Assembly: GCF_030294945.1 (NCBI RefSeq)
Contig: NZ_AP018448.1
Coordinates: 11,442,501-11,506,500, forward strand
DNA from: Streptomyces graminofaciens
GTDB taxonomy: Bacteria > Actinomycetota > Actinomycetes > Streptomycetales > Streptomycetaceae
DNA length: 64,000 nt
Direction: 5' to 3'
The notes under the pieces are model-generated. The model saw nothing but the letters and a program-made list of their open reading frames with translations. It made no database searches and was not told the DNA's origin. Positions 28,501-36,375 of the stretch are shown here, piece by piece (within the stretch, counting starts at the first letter, position 1; every line of letters begins with the position of its first letter). Position numbers and translations under genes: made by a program.

Positions 28501-29840
28501 GCCCAGGCCTCGGCGTCGGCGAGCAGCGCCTCGCCGTACCGCTGGGCCTGCTTGGTGTCGATGTACGAGACGTCCTTGCCGGTGTAGACCGGGTTCATGT
28601 CCCGGGTCTGCGGGGACGCCGTGCGCCCCTCCCGCTCCAGCTCGGCCCGTACGGCGGCGAAGAAGTCCCGGGGGATGCCGCTGACGAACCGGGGCCAGAC
28701 GTAACGGGTGTTCCAGTCGCGGTGGATGCCCATCACCCAGCGGCACGGCGGAGCGTAGTCGCCGCCGACCGGCAGCAGGACGTTACGGGTGAGCGCGACC
28801 TTCTTCAGCCCCCGGAAGAGCTTGAGCGCGGCGGCCTCCGCCTCGGGGAGGGTGGGCGCGTTGTCGATGGCCCAGCCGGCGCCGTAGTGGTTGACCATGT
28901 ACGCGGTCAGCAGGCCGCGCCCGGAGGGGGCGATCCAGCTGAACTCGGCCGGGAACTGCATCCGTTGCGGATCGCGCGGCTCCTCGCCGAAGACCGACAG
29001 GGTCGGCCCCCACTGGTGGAACGGCCCGCGCGCCCACGAACTCGACGTGACCCCCGCGTCCGCCATCAGCCCCGGGAACTGCGGGTCGTGCCCGAACGCG
29101 TCCAACTGCCAGGCGGTCTCCGGCGCGGCCCCGATGATCCCGCGCTGGAAGCCGTCGCCGTACAGCGCGTTGCGCACGGTCGCCTCGGCGCCGGTGAGGT
29201 TGGTGTTGGGCTCGTTGTAGGTGCCGCCCATGATCTCGACCCGGCCGGTGCGGATCAGCTGCCGCAGGAAGGCCCGCTCCTCGGGGAAGGCGTCCCAGTA
29301 GGGCTTGAGGTAGTCCACCTCGGCGAGCACGAAGGTGTACGCGGGGTCGCGCCGGGCCAGATCGCAGTGGGCCCGCACCAGACTCATGCCGCTCTGGCCG
29401 CGCGAGTCGAAGGTCCGGGCGGGCAGGCCCGTGACGGCCGGGTCGTCGGCGACGTCCCAGGTCTCGGTGTAGGCGGCCTGGGTGTTCCACCAGACGGGGT
29501 CGTAGTGGAAGTGGCTGACCATGAACATGGTCCAGCCGGGCTCGGCGGCCGTGAACTCGGCCGTCTGCCGGGCGGCCCGGTCCCCGTCGACGGCGGTGAC
29601 GGTGATCTCCCGGCGGTCGCCGGGGACCAGGCCGTCGACGGCCACGGGCATCTCGGCGCGTACGGTTCCGTCCTCGCCGGCGGCGACGACGTTCTCCCCG
29701 ACACCACGCACGCCCGGGCCCTCCAGGCTCAGCCGGACCGGCCGCCCGGGCTCGTGCTCGATGTCGACGGCGACCACCTGGTGCGGCTGGTCCTCCGTGC
29801 CGACGAAGAGCTCGGTGGACTCCACAGAGATGACACGCAT
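25530..29840 (-). CDS. GH38 alpha-mannosidase with C-terminal NEW3 domain
   Basis: 1,436 aa without signal peptide. GH38 zinc-site motif SHFHYDPVWWN near residue 110 and the nucleophile Asp in QLDAFGHDP near residue 246 are both present, followed by the helical three-helix region with HHDAITGSE (another zinc ligand His) and the beta-rich GH38 C-terminal domain. Residues of about 1180-1436 carry two Ig-like NEW3-type modules (VEVRRGERVRVPVSVRNTTR). The enzyme removes alpha-linked mannose from imported glycans in the cytoplasm. Two operator sites (5 and 6) lie 48-90 bp upstream. It is longer than the usual 900-1,050 aa because of the added domains. Confidence 0.92.
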   Translation of the reverse strand: MRVISVESTELFVGTEDQPHQVVAVDIEHEPGRPVRLSLEGPGVRGVGENVVAAGEDGTVRAEMPVAVDGLVPGDRREITVTAVDGDRAARQTAEFTAAEPGWTMFMVSHFHYDPVWWNTQAAYTETWDVADDPAVTGLPARTFDSRGQSGMSLVRAHCDLARRDPAYTFVLAEVDYLKPYWDAFPEERAFLRQLIRTGRVEIMGGTYNEPNTNLTGAEATVRNALYGDGFQRGIIGAAPETAWQLDAFGHDPQFPGLMADAGVTSSSWARGPFHQWGPTLSVFGEEPRDPQRMQFPAEFSWIAPSGRGLLTAYMVNHYGAGWAIDNAPTLPEAEAAALKLFRGLKKVALTRNVLLPVGGDYAPPCRWVMGIHRDWNTRYVWPRFVSGIPRDFFAAVRAELEREGRTASPQTRDMNPVYTGKDVSYIDTKQAQRYGEALLADAEAWATLASLTTGHPYPDAALDKAWRQLIYGAHHDAITGSESDQVYIDLLTGWRELYDLAEEVHADATQALADRVVPLPGDGADLVVFNSATWQRKDVLTVADPGRVPLDHTGLPLPAVREDGELRVVVPEVPGMGLKALSLAEGSISGWTAGEGTTIRNEFYEVTVDPARGGGVSSLRALAEPGGENGRELLRAGDIGNELVVQEEYPRHPRFGEGPWHLTPTGTTAARSRDVTADIDVEHSAAGSRITVRADLGLFRYTQRLTLWAGVDRLDVTTTVDGYDGADRLIRVRWPSDVRGALPVHEVADAVIGRGFGFVEVDSERFPWTLDNPANTWFGLSSTARVAVHDDSGALLGHRSIGVAELIFSDWDTAGELGTPLAAALVRTGVTATSTIAGGPRYGDLEVDSNLPDIRIAVGGPERNSLVAEALGWDPAAARELRRRLAEDGLASVWVAPRASLREEWVPGADLRDLERLPLLVVAGARPEDDAKAVDALIADLDDATVRATAAGGGEALPPGDAWDGRGFAILNRGTPGCVVTTSGDLYMSLMRSCTGWPSGIWVDPPRRTAPDGSGFQLQRWSHTFEYAVVAGEGDWRDLGWPRAGHAFNRPLTARLREPDHPLTVRLREPAGTPAGLPRTAALLALEPEGRVLLDALKPAGSPLARGGTAPADPARGVVVRAHEVDGRPVRARVAGPSAWAEGSRADVLERPGEALSPGVDGALELDLTGFEVATVLASPVDGKQAPGPGVAAHEPAQPVHTRYWLHNSGPAPRGNMPVAVYLSPTALTADGPVTSVVRISSELTDAPVSGTVALEVPPGWSIEPAALPYALGPGGFSLTEVTVTPPPDPVPGRYSLAARLAYDGQTFEDVIALDVPGEAAEGEPDGRTGPSLVMELGVDRVEVRRGERVRVPVSVRNTTRGPVSGQLWALSSWGTWAGVGPGLQGFALGAGESAECVVQVDGSAVPPGSYWLMAKAGWHGCVAYTETIVLEVTP

Positions 29841-29887
29841 GGGGCTCCTACGAGTGCTCGGCGGAGCCCCATCCTGGCAGCGTGGGG

Positions 29888-29902
29888 TGGTTCAATCAAC
29901 CA
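29888..29902 (+). promoter_or_regulatory. Candidate RpiR-type operator, site 5 (TGGTTCAATCAACCA)
   Basis: The best-conserved dyad of the set (TGGTTSA arms around one central base). It is 48 bp before the alpha-mannosidase start; site 6 lies 28 bp further upstream. Confidence 0.7.
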
Positions 29903-29915
29903 TGGAATGGCATGT

Positions 29916-29930
29916 TGGTTGATTCATCCA
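29916..29930 (+). promoter_or_regulatory. Candidate RpiR-type operator, site 6 (TGGTTGATTCATCCA)
   Basis: The second dyad in the alpha-mannosidase promoter, with arms TGGTTGA and TCATCCA. Centre-to-centre distance to site 5 is 28 bp. Confidence 0.7.
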
Positions 29931-29946
29931 TGCAATGGCGGATGGC

Positions 29947-30831
29947 TCAGCGGGCCCGCCGCGACTTCACCGCGTGTGCCCCCGCGATGTGGTCGGTCAG
30001 CGCCAGGGAGGCGCTCGCCCGCTGGTAGGAGAGCTGACCGACGCGGACGTAGAGGCAGTCGATGAGCATCAGGACCGAGTGGCGGGCGCCGATGCTGCCG
30101 GTGCGGAAACTGGTCTCCGAGGAGGAGGAGATCAGCCGTACGTCGGCGGCGCGCGCCAGCGGCGAGCGCGGGTCGGCGGTCAGGGCGATGGTGGTGGCGC
30201 CGCGCTCCCTGGCCAGTTCGAACGGTTCGATGGTCTCCCGGGTGGCGCCGGAGTGGGAGATGCCGATCGCCACGTCCGCCGGGGTGAGCAGAGCCGCGGA
30301 GGTGGTCGCCGCGTGCACCTCGGTCCAGCCGCGCACCGCGCAGCCGATGCGGAACAGCCGGGTCTCCGTCTCCTGCGCGACCGCGCCGCTGCCGCCCACG
30401 CCGTACACGTCGACACGCCGGGCGCGGGCCACGGCCTGGGCCGCGCGCTCGACCGAGTCCAGGTCGATCCGGTCGATGGTCTGCTGGATGGCCCGCAGAT
30501 CGGCGGTGCCGACGACCTGGACGACCCGCTCCAGGCTGTCGTCGGGGGAGATGTCCGGGCCGATCTCGGCACTGCCCCACTCCGAGGACTCGCCGCGGCC
30601 CCGCTCCTGGGCCAGCTCGATCAGCAGGTGCTGGTAGGAGTCGAGGCCGATGGCCCGGCAGAAGCGGGTGACCGTGGCCTGGGAGGTGCCGGTGCGGCGG
30701 CCCAGCTCCGCGGCCGAGCAGTGGGTGACGGCGGCCGGATCCTCCAGGATCAGCTCGCCGACCTTCCGCAGGGAGCCGGCCAGCCGGGGCAACTCGGTGC
30801 GGATCAGGGTGGTGACATCGGTCGAGGGCAT
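29947..30831 (-). CDS. RpiR/MurR-type transcriptional regulator (HTH + SIS)
   Basis: 294 aa from ATG 30831; the frame is open upstream but that stretch (Ser/Arg/Trp-rich) does not look conserved. An N-terminal helix-turn-helix (about 1-80; CSAAELGRRTGTSQATVTRFC) is followed by a SIS sugar-phosphate domain (about 125-260; GVGGSGAVAQE and SHSGATRETIE). Such proteins are repressors or activators that respond to a phosphorylated sugar. It is divergent from the SIS-enzyme gene, with two 15-bp dyads in between, so autoregulation is likely. It is the natural candidate to bind the repeated TGGTT dyads across this locus. Confidence 0.9.
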   Translation of the reverse strand: MPSTDVTTLIRTELPRLAGSLRKVGELILEDPAAVTHCSAAELGRRTGTSQATVTRFCRAIGLDSYQHLLIELAQERGRGESSEWGSAEIGPDISPDDSLERVVQVVGTADLRAIQQTIDRIDLDSVERAAQAVARARRVDVYGVGGSGAVAQETETRLFRIGCAVRGWTEVHAATTSAALLTPADVAIGISHSGATRETIEPFELARERGATTIALTADPRSPLARAADVRLISSSSETSFRTGSIGARHSVLMLIDCLYVRVGQLSYQRASASLALTDHIAGAHAVKSRRAR

Positions 30832-30942
30832 GCAGAGAAGGTACCAGCCACCCGTTGGGGCAGTGGCTGAATACCAGGACCGGGATCGGCTCGCGCATGC
30901 GGGGGTGAACTGCGCCATTGCCCTCGATGCGACGCCTGTGAT

Positions 30943-30957
30943 TCAGTGATTCACTGA
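30943..30957. promoter_or_regulatory. Perfect 7-1-7 palindrome TCAGTGATTCACTGA
   Basis: It shares the core TGATTCA with site 6 but has different flanks. It sits in the divergent promoter between regulator and SIS gene, 30 bp centre to centre from site 7. It may be a variant operator or the site of a second protein. Confidence 0.55.
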
Positions 30958-30972
30958 TATATGTGCGTGAGG

Positions 30973-30987
30973 TGGTTCAATCCACCA
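30973..30987 (+). promoter_or_regulatory. Candidate RpiR-type operator, site 7 (TGGTTCAATCCACCA)
   Basis: A dyad immediately upstream of the ribosome binding site GGGGAG of the SIS gene. It matches site 5 in 14 of 15 positions. Confidence 0.65.
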
Positions 30988-31001
30988 GTGGGGAGTCTCA
31001 G

Positions 31002-31790
31002 GTGTCCGTCGAGTCCGCCAACGAGTCCGTGACAGAGCCGGTGAGCGCCGACCGCTTCGCGCGCGAGGGCCTGGCCGTCCTGAACCGCCTCACCGAGTCC
31101 GCGCGTGCCGATGTGAGCGCCGCCGCCGCACTGATCGCCGACTGCGTCCGCGAGGACGGTGTCGTCCAGGCCTTCGGCACCGGCCACTCCCAGGCCCTCG
31201 TCCTCGAACTCGCCGGCCGCGCGGGCGGCTTCGTGCCCACCAACCGCCTCCAGATGGCGGACCTCGTCCTGTACGGCGGCGACCACCCCGGCGACCTCGA
31301 CAACCCGCTCCTCGAACGCGAGCCCGGCCTGGCGGTCCGCCTCTACGAACTGGCCGCCCCCCGCCCCCAGGACCTGTTCGTCGTCATCTCCAACTCCGGC
31401 GTCAACAACGTGATCGTCGAGATGGCCCTGCACGCCAAGGAACGCGGCCACCGGCTCCTCGCCATCACCTCCCTCGCCCACACCGGCTCCGTCCCCGCCA
31501 CCCACCCCAGCGGCAAGAAGCTCGCCGACCTCGCCGACGTCGTCCTCGACAACGCGGCCCCGTGCGGTGACGCGCTGCTGGAACTTCCGGGCGGAGGTGC
31601 CGTGTGCGCGCTGTCCACGCTGACCGGAGTCATGCTCGTCCAGATGACGGTCGCCGAGGCCGCCGCCCAGCTCCTCGCCTCCGGCGCCCGCCCCCCGGTC
31701 TACGTCTCGGCCAACGTGCCCGGCGGCTTCGAGGGCAACCTGGAGCTGGAGAAGCGGTACGCCGGACGGATCCGGCGTACCGCGAGCTGA
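31002..31790 (+). CDS. SIS-domain sugar-phosphate protein (UPF0309-like)
   Basis: 262 aa from GTG 31002, preceded by GGGGAG at 7 nt; the GTG at 30963 would place the operator inside the gene and is less likely. One SIS domain spans about 25-220, with FGTGHSQALVLELAGRAGG and the phosphosugar loop ISNSGVNNVIVE. It resembles the UPF0309 SIS family of Streptomyces. Probable role: isomerising, cleaving or sensing an aminosugar phosphate made by the kinase. The exact reaction is unknown. Its stop abuts the convergent GH84 gene stop with no gap. Confidence 0.8.
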   Translation: MSVESANESVTEPVSADRFAREGLAVLNRLTESARADVSAAAALIADCVREDGVVQAFGTGHSQALVLELAGRAGGFVPTNRLQMADLVLYGGDHPGDLDNPLLEREPGLAVRLYELAAPRPQDLFVVISNSGVNNVIVEMALHAKERGHRLLAITSLAHTGSVPATHPSGKKLADLADVVLDNAAPCGDALLELPGGGAVCALSTLTGVMLVQMTVAEAAAQLLASGARPPVYVSANVPGGFEGNLELEKRYAGRIRRTAS

Positions 31791-34700
31791 TCACTCCACC
31801 GGTAGGGGCGTCAGCGCGACCGCCAGCGGATAGGCGCCGGTCGTCAGCGGCGCCCCGGCGGCGCCGGACGCGGTGTCGACCGGTACCAGCTTGTTGCCGT
31901 CGGCCGTGGTGACGTAAGCCGTGCCGCCGTTCCAGTCCAGGCCGACATCGAAGGCGGACCTGCCCACGGTGATCCGCGCGCCGGGCGCGCCGGTCACCGT
32001 GTCGACGGGCGTGACGTAGTCCCCGGTACTGGGGCTCACCCACAACGTCCGCCCGTCGGGTGACAGGCCGAGACCGTACGCCTGGCCGGAGACCAGGAGT
32101 GTCGGCTCGGTGTCGTCGGTCGCGGTGTCGATCGGAGTCACCGTCGAGCCGCCGGAGTTGGACACGTAGACCGTCTTCCCGTCCGGCGCGGCGACGATGT
32201 TGAAGGGGCGGGGGCCGACGGGGATCGCCGGCCCGGCCTTCCGGGTGTCGAGGTCGACCGGTGTGACGGTGTTGTCCTGGATGTTCGCCACGTACAGCGT
32301 CCGGCCGTCCGGAGTGATCGCGATGTTCTCCGGCCCCGACCCGACCGCGACGGTCGCTCCCGCCTTCAGAGTGCCGGTGTCCACTGGCTGGACCGTGCCG
32401 TCCGAGTAGTTGGCGACCCACAGCGTGCCGCCGTCCGGTGTGAGCGCCAGCCCGGCGGGAACACGGCCCACGGCGACCGTGGCGGTGACCGAGTCGCGGG
32501 CCACATCGATGACGCTGACCGTGTGGGAGCCCTGGTTCGCTGCGTAGGCGGTGCGGCCGTCGGCGCTCACGACGACCTCGCCGGGGTTGTCGCCCACGGC
32601 GATGGCGGTGCTCTTCCCGGAGGACAGGTCGATCGAACTGACCGACGCGCCGCTGAAGTTGGCGGTCAGGGCTCTCGGTGATCCGTTCCCGTCGGTGACC
32701 CGGACCGGGATCGCCCGGTCGAGGATGCCGGTGCCGGACACCACGACGGAGTGGACGCCCTCGGTGACACCGGTCAAGGTGACGGTGGCCGAGGCGCCGC
32801 CCCCGGCCGGGACCGTCACGGTTCCCTCGGTCGGCGAGGCGGTGACACCGTCCGGCACGTCGAGTCTCCAGGTGACCGTCCGGGCGTCCTTGTCCGAGAA
32901 GCGGAGAGTCACCGTCTCGGATGCGCCCGGCTTCAGGCTGAGGGAGCCAGGGGCGAAGGAGGCGTCGACGCCCGGGTCGGGGGCGTTCTCCAGCATCGTC
33001 GTGTACAGGAACTGGTCCATCACCCCGGGCGAGACCTGCTCGGGTATGGCATCGAGTTCCCTGCGCTCGCCCCGCAACTCGGTCCAGTACGCCGAGACCG
33101 CGTCCGTGTCGCCCCGCTTGTTGGCGAGCAGCAGGTCGACGGCCGTCCGGCCCGCCGTGCCGTACCGGCCGAGCTTGTCGAGCCAGGCCGAGGTCTCCGC
33201 CAGGAACCCGGGGTTGGCGAGGTCGGCGCGCAGCTTCGCGGGCGTCGCGGCCATGTCGGTGAAGTAGGACCGCAGCGCGGCCGCCGCCCGGTCGAGGCCG
33301 CTGTCCTCCTCGTACGCCGTGCGGAACGCGGCGATGAGCCTGCTCAGGGTCGGGGACTCGGTGGCGTCGAGCTGGGAGGAGTAGTTGCTCTCGGCGAAGA
33401 TCCGCAGCCAGTTCGCGGCCTTGGCCGTGCCCGCCAGGTCGCGGACGGAGGCGAGGAAGGCGGACCGGGGGTCGTAGGAGTCCGGGTTCCACAGGTAGGC
33501 CGCCGAGGTGAAGAGCGCCAGCCTGCTCGCCTCGGCCTGGACCATCGGGTTGGCGGTGACGCCGACGGACTCACGGGCCACGTCGGCCTCCCTGCCGGTG
33601 TAGGGGCCGAGCAGGAGGCGGCTGGTGACGTAGTCGTTGACCGGGTAGTTGTCCCAGACCAGGATCGGGTGCCCGTACACCTCGCGGGCCTGCCGCACGT
33701 GCGCGGCGGTGATCGTCGGCGCGATGACGCCGACTCCCGTCCACTCGACGACCACGTCCGGGTCCAACCGCTCGCGCAGCGCCTTCTTGTACGGGGTGTC
33801 GGCGAGGTCGGAGTACTCGGTCGGGACCATCTCCAGCGGTTCGAGACCGGAGCGGCGGGCGGAGAACTCCTCCCACACCCGGTTCAGCAGATGGGCCTGG
33901 GCGGCACCGGCGCCGCCGCCCCCGCTGCCGAACTTCTCCTCGTCGGCCGGGCAGTTCCACTTCGTGTAGCTGATGTCGTCCAGCGGGATCGCGAAGGAGC
34001 GCACGCCGATGTCGTACAGCGAGGCGAATTTGCGGACCAGCGCGCTGATGTCGTTGTCGGAGGAGTAGCAGACCGACAGGCCGGGCGAGAGGGCGTAGGT
34101 GAAGCGGACGTGGTCGGCGGCGGCCCGGTCGACGAGTTCACGCAGTCGGCCCAGGTCGGCGGCCGGGTACTCGTCGCGCCAACGCTCCCGTAGGTACGGG
34201 TCGTCCTTGGGGGAGTAGACGTACACGTTCTGCTTGGTGCGGCCGTAGAAGTCGAGCTGGCGCAGCCGTTCGGCGTGGGTCCACGGAGTGCCGTAGAAGC
34301 CCTCGACGACGCCGCGCAGTTTGGCTGTGGGCCAGTCGCGGACCGTGACCTGGGGGAGGTGTCGGCCGCCGAGGAGCTGGCGGAGGGTCTGGGCGGCGTA
34401 GAAGGTGCCGGTGGTGTCGGTGCCGGAGAGCGCGAGCAGGGCGCGGCCCGAGTGGCGGCCGGAGGCCAGGACGTAGCCCTCCGGAGGCAGCCCGGCCGGG
34501 GACTTGACGCCCAGGCGCTTCAACGCGCCCTTGGTGGCGGGGTTTTCGCCGGGGCCGCCGACGAAGACGGTGAGTCCGGCGGCGGGCGGGCGCGCGTCGG
34601 CCGGGACGGTGACGATCCGATCGGCACCGGCGGCCCGCAGCGCGGCCTCGACGACCCGGCGGGCGGAGGGGTCGGTGTCCGGGCCGACCACCTCCACCAC

Positions 34701-34913
34701 CCGGTCGGGGACGGTGAGTTGACGTCCAGCGCTCTCGATGTGCCGGGGTGTCGGCCATACCTGGGGGATCGCCGGGCTGGTGGGTGCGGTCGGCGCGGCG
34801 GCGGCCGGGAAGGAGGGGACCGTGAGGGCGAGGGCCAGCAGCAACGCCCGGCGTAGACGGCGGGGTCTGTGGGGGAGAGGGGGGTGGGGGAGGAAAGAGG
34901 TGATTGAAGTCAC
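31791..34913 (-). CDS. Secreted GH84 beta-N-acetylglucosaminidase with beta-propeller
   Basis: 1,040 aa, GTG start with no strong ribosome binding site. A signal peptide with a twin-Arg-rich n-region is seen (RRLRRALLLALALTVPSF, cleavage after AAAA). An N-terminal GH20b-like domain (about 50-185) precedes the GH84 barrel (about 190-480), with GVVEGFYGTPW and the catalytic Asp pair in IPLDDISY near residue 312. A helical region, an Ig-like NPCBM/NEW-type segment (about 660-745) and seven YVTN-type repeats (about 760-1040; PDGRTLYVAN) follow. It cleaves beta-linked GlcNAc outside the cell; the propeller may bind substrate. Operator site 8 lies 17 bp upstream. Confidence 0.9.
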   Translation of the reverse strand: MTSITSFLPHPPLPHRPRRLRRALLLALALTVPSFPAAAAPTAPTSPAIPQVWPTPRHIESAGRQLTVPDRVVEVVGPDTDPSARRVVEAALRAAGADRIVTVPADARPPAAGLTVFVGGPGENPATKGALKRLGVKSPAGLPPEGYVLASGRHSGRALLALSGTDTTGTFYAAQTLRQLLGGRHLPQVTVRDWPTAKLRGVVEGFYGTPWTHAERLRQLDFYGRTKQNVYVYSPKDDPYLRERWRDEYPAADLGRLRELVDRAAADHVRFTYALSPGLSVCYSSDNDISALVRKFASLYDIGVRSFAIPLDDISYTKWNCPADEEKFGSGGGGAGAAQAHLLNRVWEEFSARRSGLEPLEMVPTEYSDLADTPYKKALRERLDPDVVVEWTGVGVIAPTITAAHVRQAREVYGHPILVWDNYPVNDYVTSRLLLGPYTGREADVARESVGVTANPMVQAEASRLALFTSAAYLWNPDSYDPRSAFLASVRDLAGTAKAANWLRIFAESNYSSQLDATESPTLSRLIAAFRTAYEEDSGLDRAAAALRSYFTDMAATPAKLRADLANPGFLAETSAWLDKLGRYGTAGRTAVDLLLANKRGDTDAVSAYWTELRGERRELDAIPEQVSPGVMDQFLYTTMLENAPDPGVDASFAPGSLSLKPGASETVTLRFSDKDARTVTWRLDVPDGVTASPTEGTVTVPAGGGASATVTLTGVTEGVHSVVVSGTGILDRAIPVRVTDGNGSPRALTANFSGASVSSIDLSSGKSTAIAVGDNPGEVVVSADGRTAYAANQGSHTVSVIDVARDSVTATVAVGRVPAGLALTPDGGTLWVANYSDGTVQPVDTGTLKAGATVAVGSGPENIAITPDGRTLYVANIQDNTVTPVDLDTRKAGPAIPVGPRPFNIVAAPDGKTVYVSNSGGSTVTPIDTATDDTEPTLLVSGQAYGLGLSPDGRTLWVSPSTGDYVTPVDTVTGAPGARITVGRSAFDVGLDWNGGTAYVTTADGNKLVPVDTASGAAGAPLTTGAYPLAVALTPLPVE

Positions 34914-34929
34914 CGGAAGATGCTAGAGG

Positions 34930-34944
34930 TGCTGAATCAAGCAT
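34930..34944 (+). promoter_or_regulatory. Degenerate RpiR-type operator, site 8 (TGCTGAATCAAGCAT)
   Basis: TGCT...AGCA arms around the AATCAA core of site 5. It lies 17 bp upstream of the GH84 start. This is weaker than the other sites and could be chance. Confidence 0.4.
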
Positions 34945-35123
34945 TCAATGGTCGGGGAGCGAGGGAGCGGGTTCGCCATGGGGCCGATGGCTCGGCCGTC
35001 GCCGAACCCGGCCCGCACCTCCCGGCGTTCGTACGCGGTGACCGTGCCGCAGACCACGGCGGCACGGCCCGTAAGCTGATCGCGTTGCGAACGGAACAGC
35101 GGAAAGGCACGGGGGTGCACATC

Positions 35124-36251
35124 ATGTTTCGCAGAACCATGTCCCGAATCGCGGGGGTTGGAGCGCTCGCCCTGGTCGTCACGGCCTGCGGTGCGGGAGG
35201 CTCGGACTCCGGCGGATCCAGCGGGGCGACGGGGAAGAATTCCGGCACGAAAACGAGCAAAGCCGCCGAGGCCACGGCGCTGCCGGTCGAGTCGACCGTA
35301 CGGAAGGCGACCTGGACCGACCGGAGCACGGCACACCAGCTGAAGCTCGCGCCCGAACGGCTCGCCCGGGGCACGGCGGCGGATCTGGAACACGTACAGC
35401 TGGACGACGACATGAAGGGGATGGTCCCGTACTACCTGACCGTCGCCTACACCAACACCGGCTCGGCGCCCTTGACGCAGCCGGCTCCCGAGGCGAACTT
35501 CACGGTCACCCTCGCGGACGGAACACCCGGCAGGGCGATCTCCCTGTGGAACACCAACCCCCTCGCCACCGCGTCCTCTTCGGCCCTGCCCGACGACTGC
35601 GACAAGGCCGGCCCCGCATCGGTGGCCGCCGGCGACACGGCCAAGGTGTGCCGACTGGTGCTGCTGCCCAAGGGGCACAAGCCCGCCACCGTCGCGTACG
35701 CCGACGACAGCGGCACTCTCCTGTGGAAGGTCGGCGACGGCAAGGGCGACGACGACGCCGGCCGACTGCTGGCCGAGGGCACGACCGCCGACTCGGTGTA
35801 CGAGAACATCTCCACCAAGAGCGGTGCCGTGCCGATCCGTGTCACCCCGAAGAGCGTGCGCACCGGAAGTCTCGACGACCTGAGCGGCTATGAGCTGAGC
35901 GCCGCCCAGAAGAACCTGGTGCCCTGGTACGTGACCTTCGAGTACCGCAACGCCGGCAAGGAGAAGCTCCTGCCGACCATGGACGACGGAGTCGGCCTGC
36001 GCAGCGCCGGCGGCCGGGACATCCAGCCCCTCGCCCTGCTCGACCTGTCCTTCTCCGACACCGCCGAGGGCGAGGGCATCGACCAGTGCCGGGGCAGCGT
36101 CCCCCACACCCGCCTGGAGCCGGACTCCACCCTGAGCCTGTGCACCATCCACCTGCTCCCGAAGGGCGACCGCCCGGCCATGGTGTCCTTCCAGGGCGAA
36201 GGCGAGAGCGAGGGCAAGGCCGTGAAGTCGCTGATGTGGCGGGCGAGTTAA
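35124..36251 (+). CDS. Lipoprotein with duplicated domain, unknown function
   Basis: 375 aa from ATG 35124 (GTG 35115, with GGAAAGG at 7 nt, is equally possible). The signal sequence ends in the lipobox VVTAC, followed by a Gly/Ser-rich linker. Two halves resemble each other: MVPYYLTVAYTNTGSAPL near residue 100 and LVPWYVTFEYRNAGKEKL near 265, each followed by a Cys pair and LLPKG (HKPATVAY, DRPAMVSF). It is therefore a tandem duplication of an Ig-like, probably disulfide-bonded domain. No known enzyme motif. It is probably an exported binding protein. Confidence 0.75.
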   Translation: MFRRTMSRIAGVGALALVVTACGAGGSDSGGSSGATGKNSGTKTSKAAEATALPVESTVRKATWTDRSTAHQLKLAPERLARGTAADLEHVQLDDDMKGMVPYYLTVAYTNTGSAPLTQPAPEANFTVTLADGTPGRAISLWNTNPLATASSSALPDDCDKAGPASVAAGDTAKVCRLVLLPKGHKPATVAYADDSGTLLWKVGDGKGDDDAGRLLAEGTTADSVYENISTKSGAVPIRVTPKSVRTGSLDDLSGYELSAAQKNLVPWYVTFEYRNAGKEKLLPTMDDGVGLRSAGGRDIQPLALLDLSFSDTAEGEGIDQCRGSVPHTRLEPDSTLSLCTIHLLPKGDRPAMVSFQGEGESEGKAVKSLMWRAS

Positions 36252-36375
36252 GACACCGACGCGACACCCGTCGAGCGGGCGTGGTCACGGGCCGCCTCCC
36301 GGTCCTTGACCATGTCGGGCGAGCGCGTCGAACCCCACCCGACCGGCACCCGGCTGCATCGGCGTCAGTTCGCCG

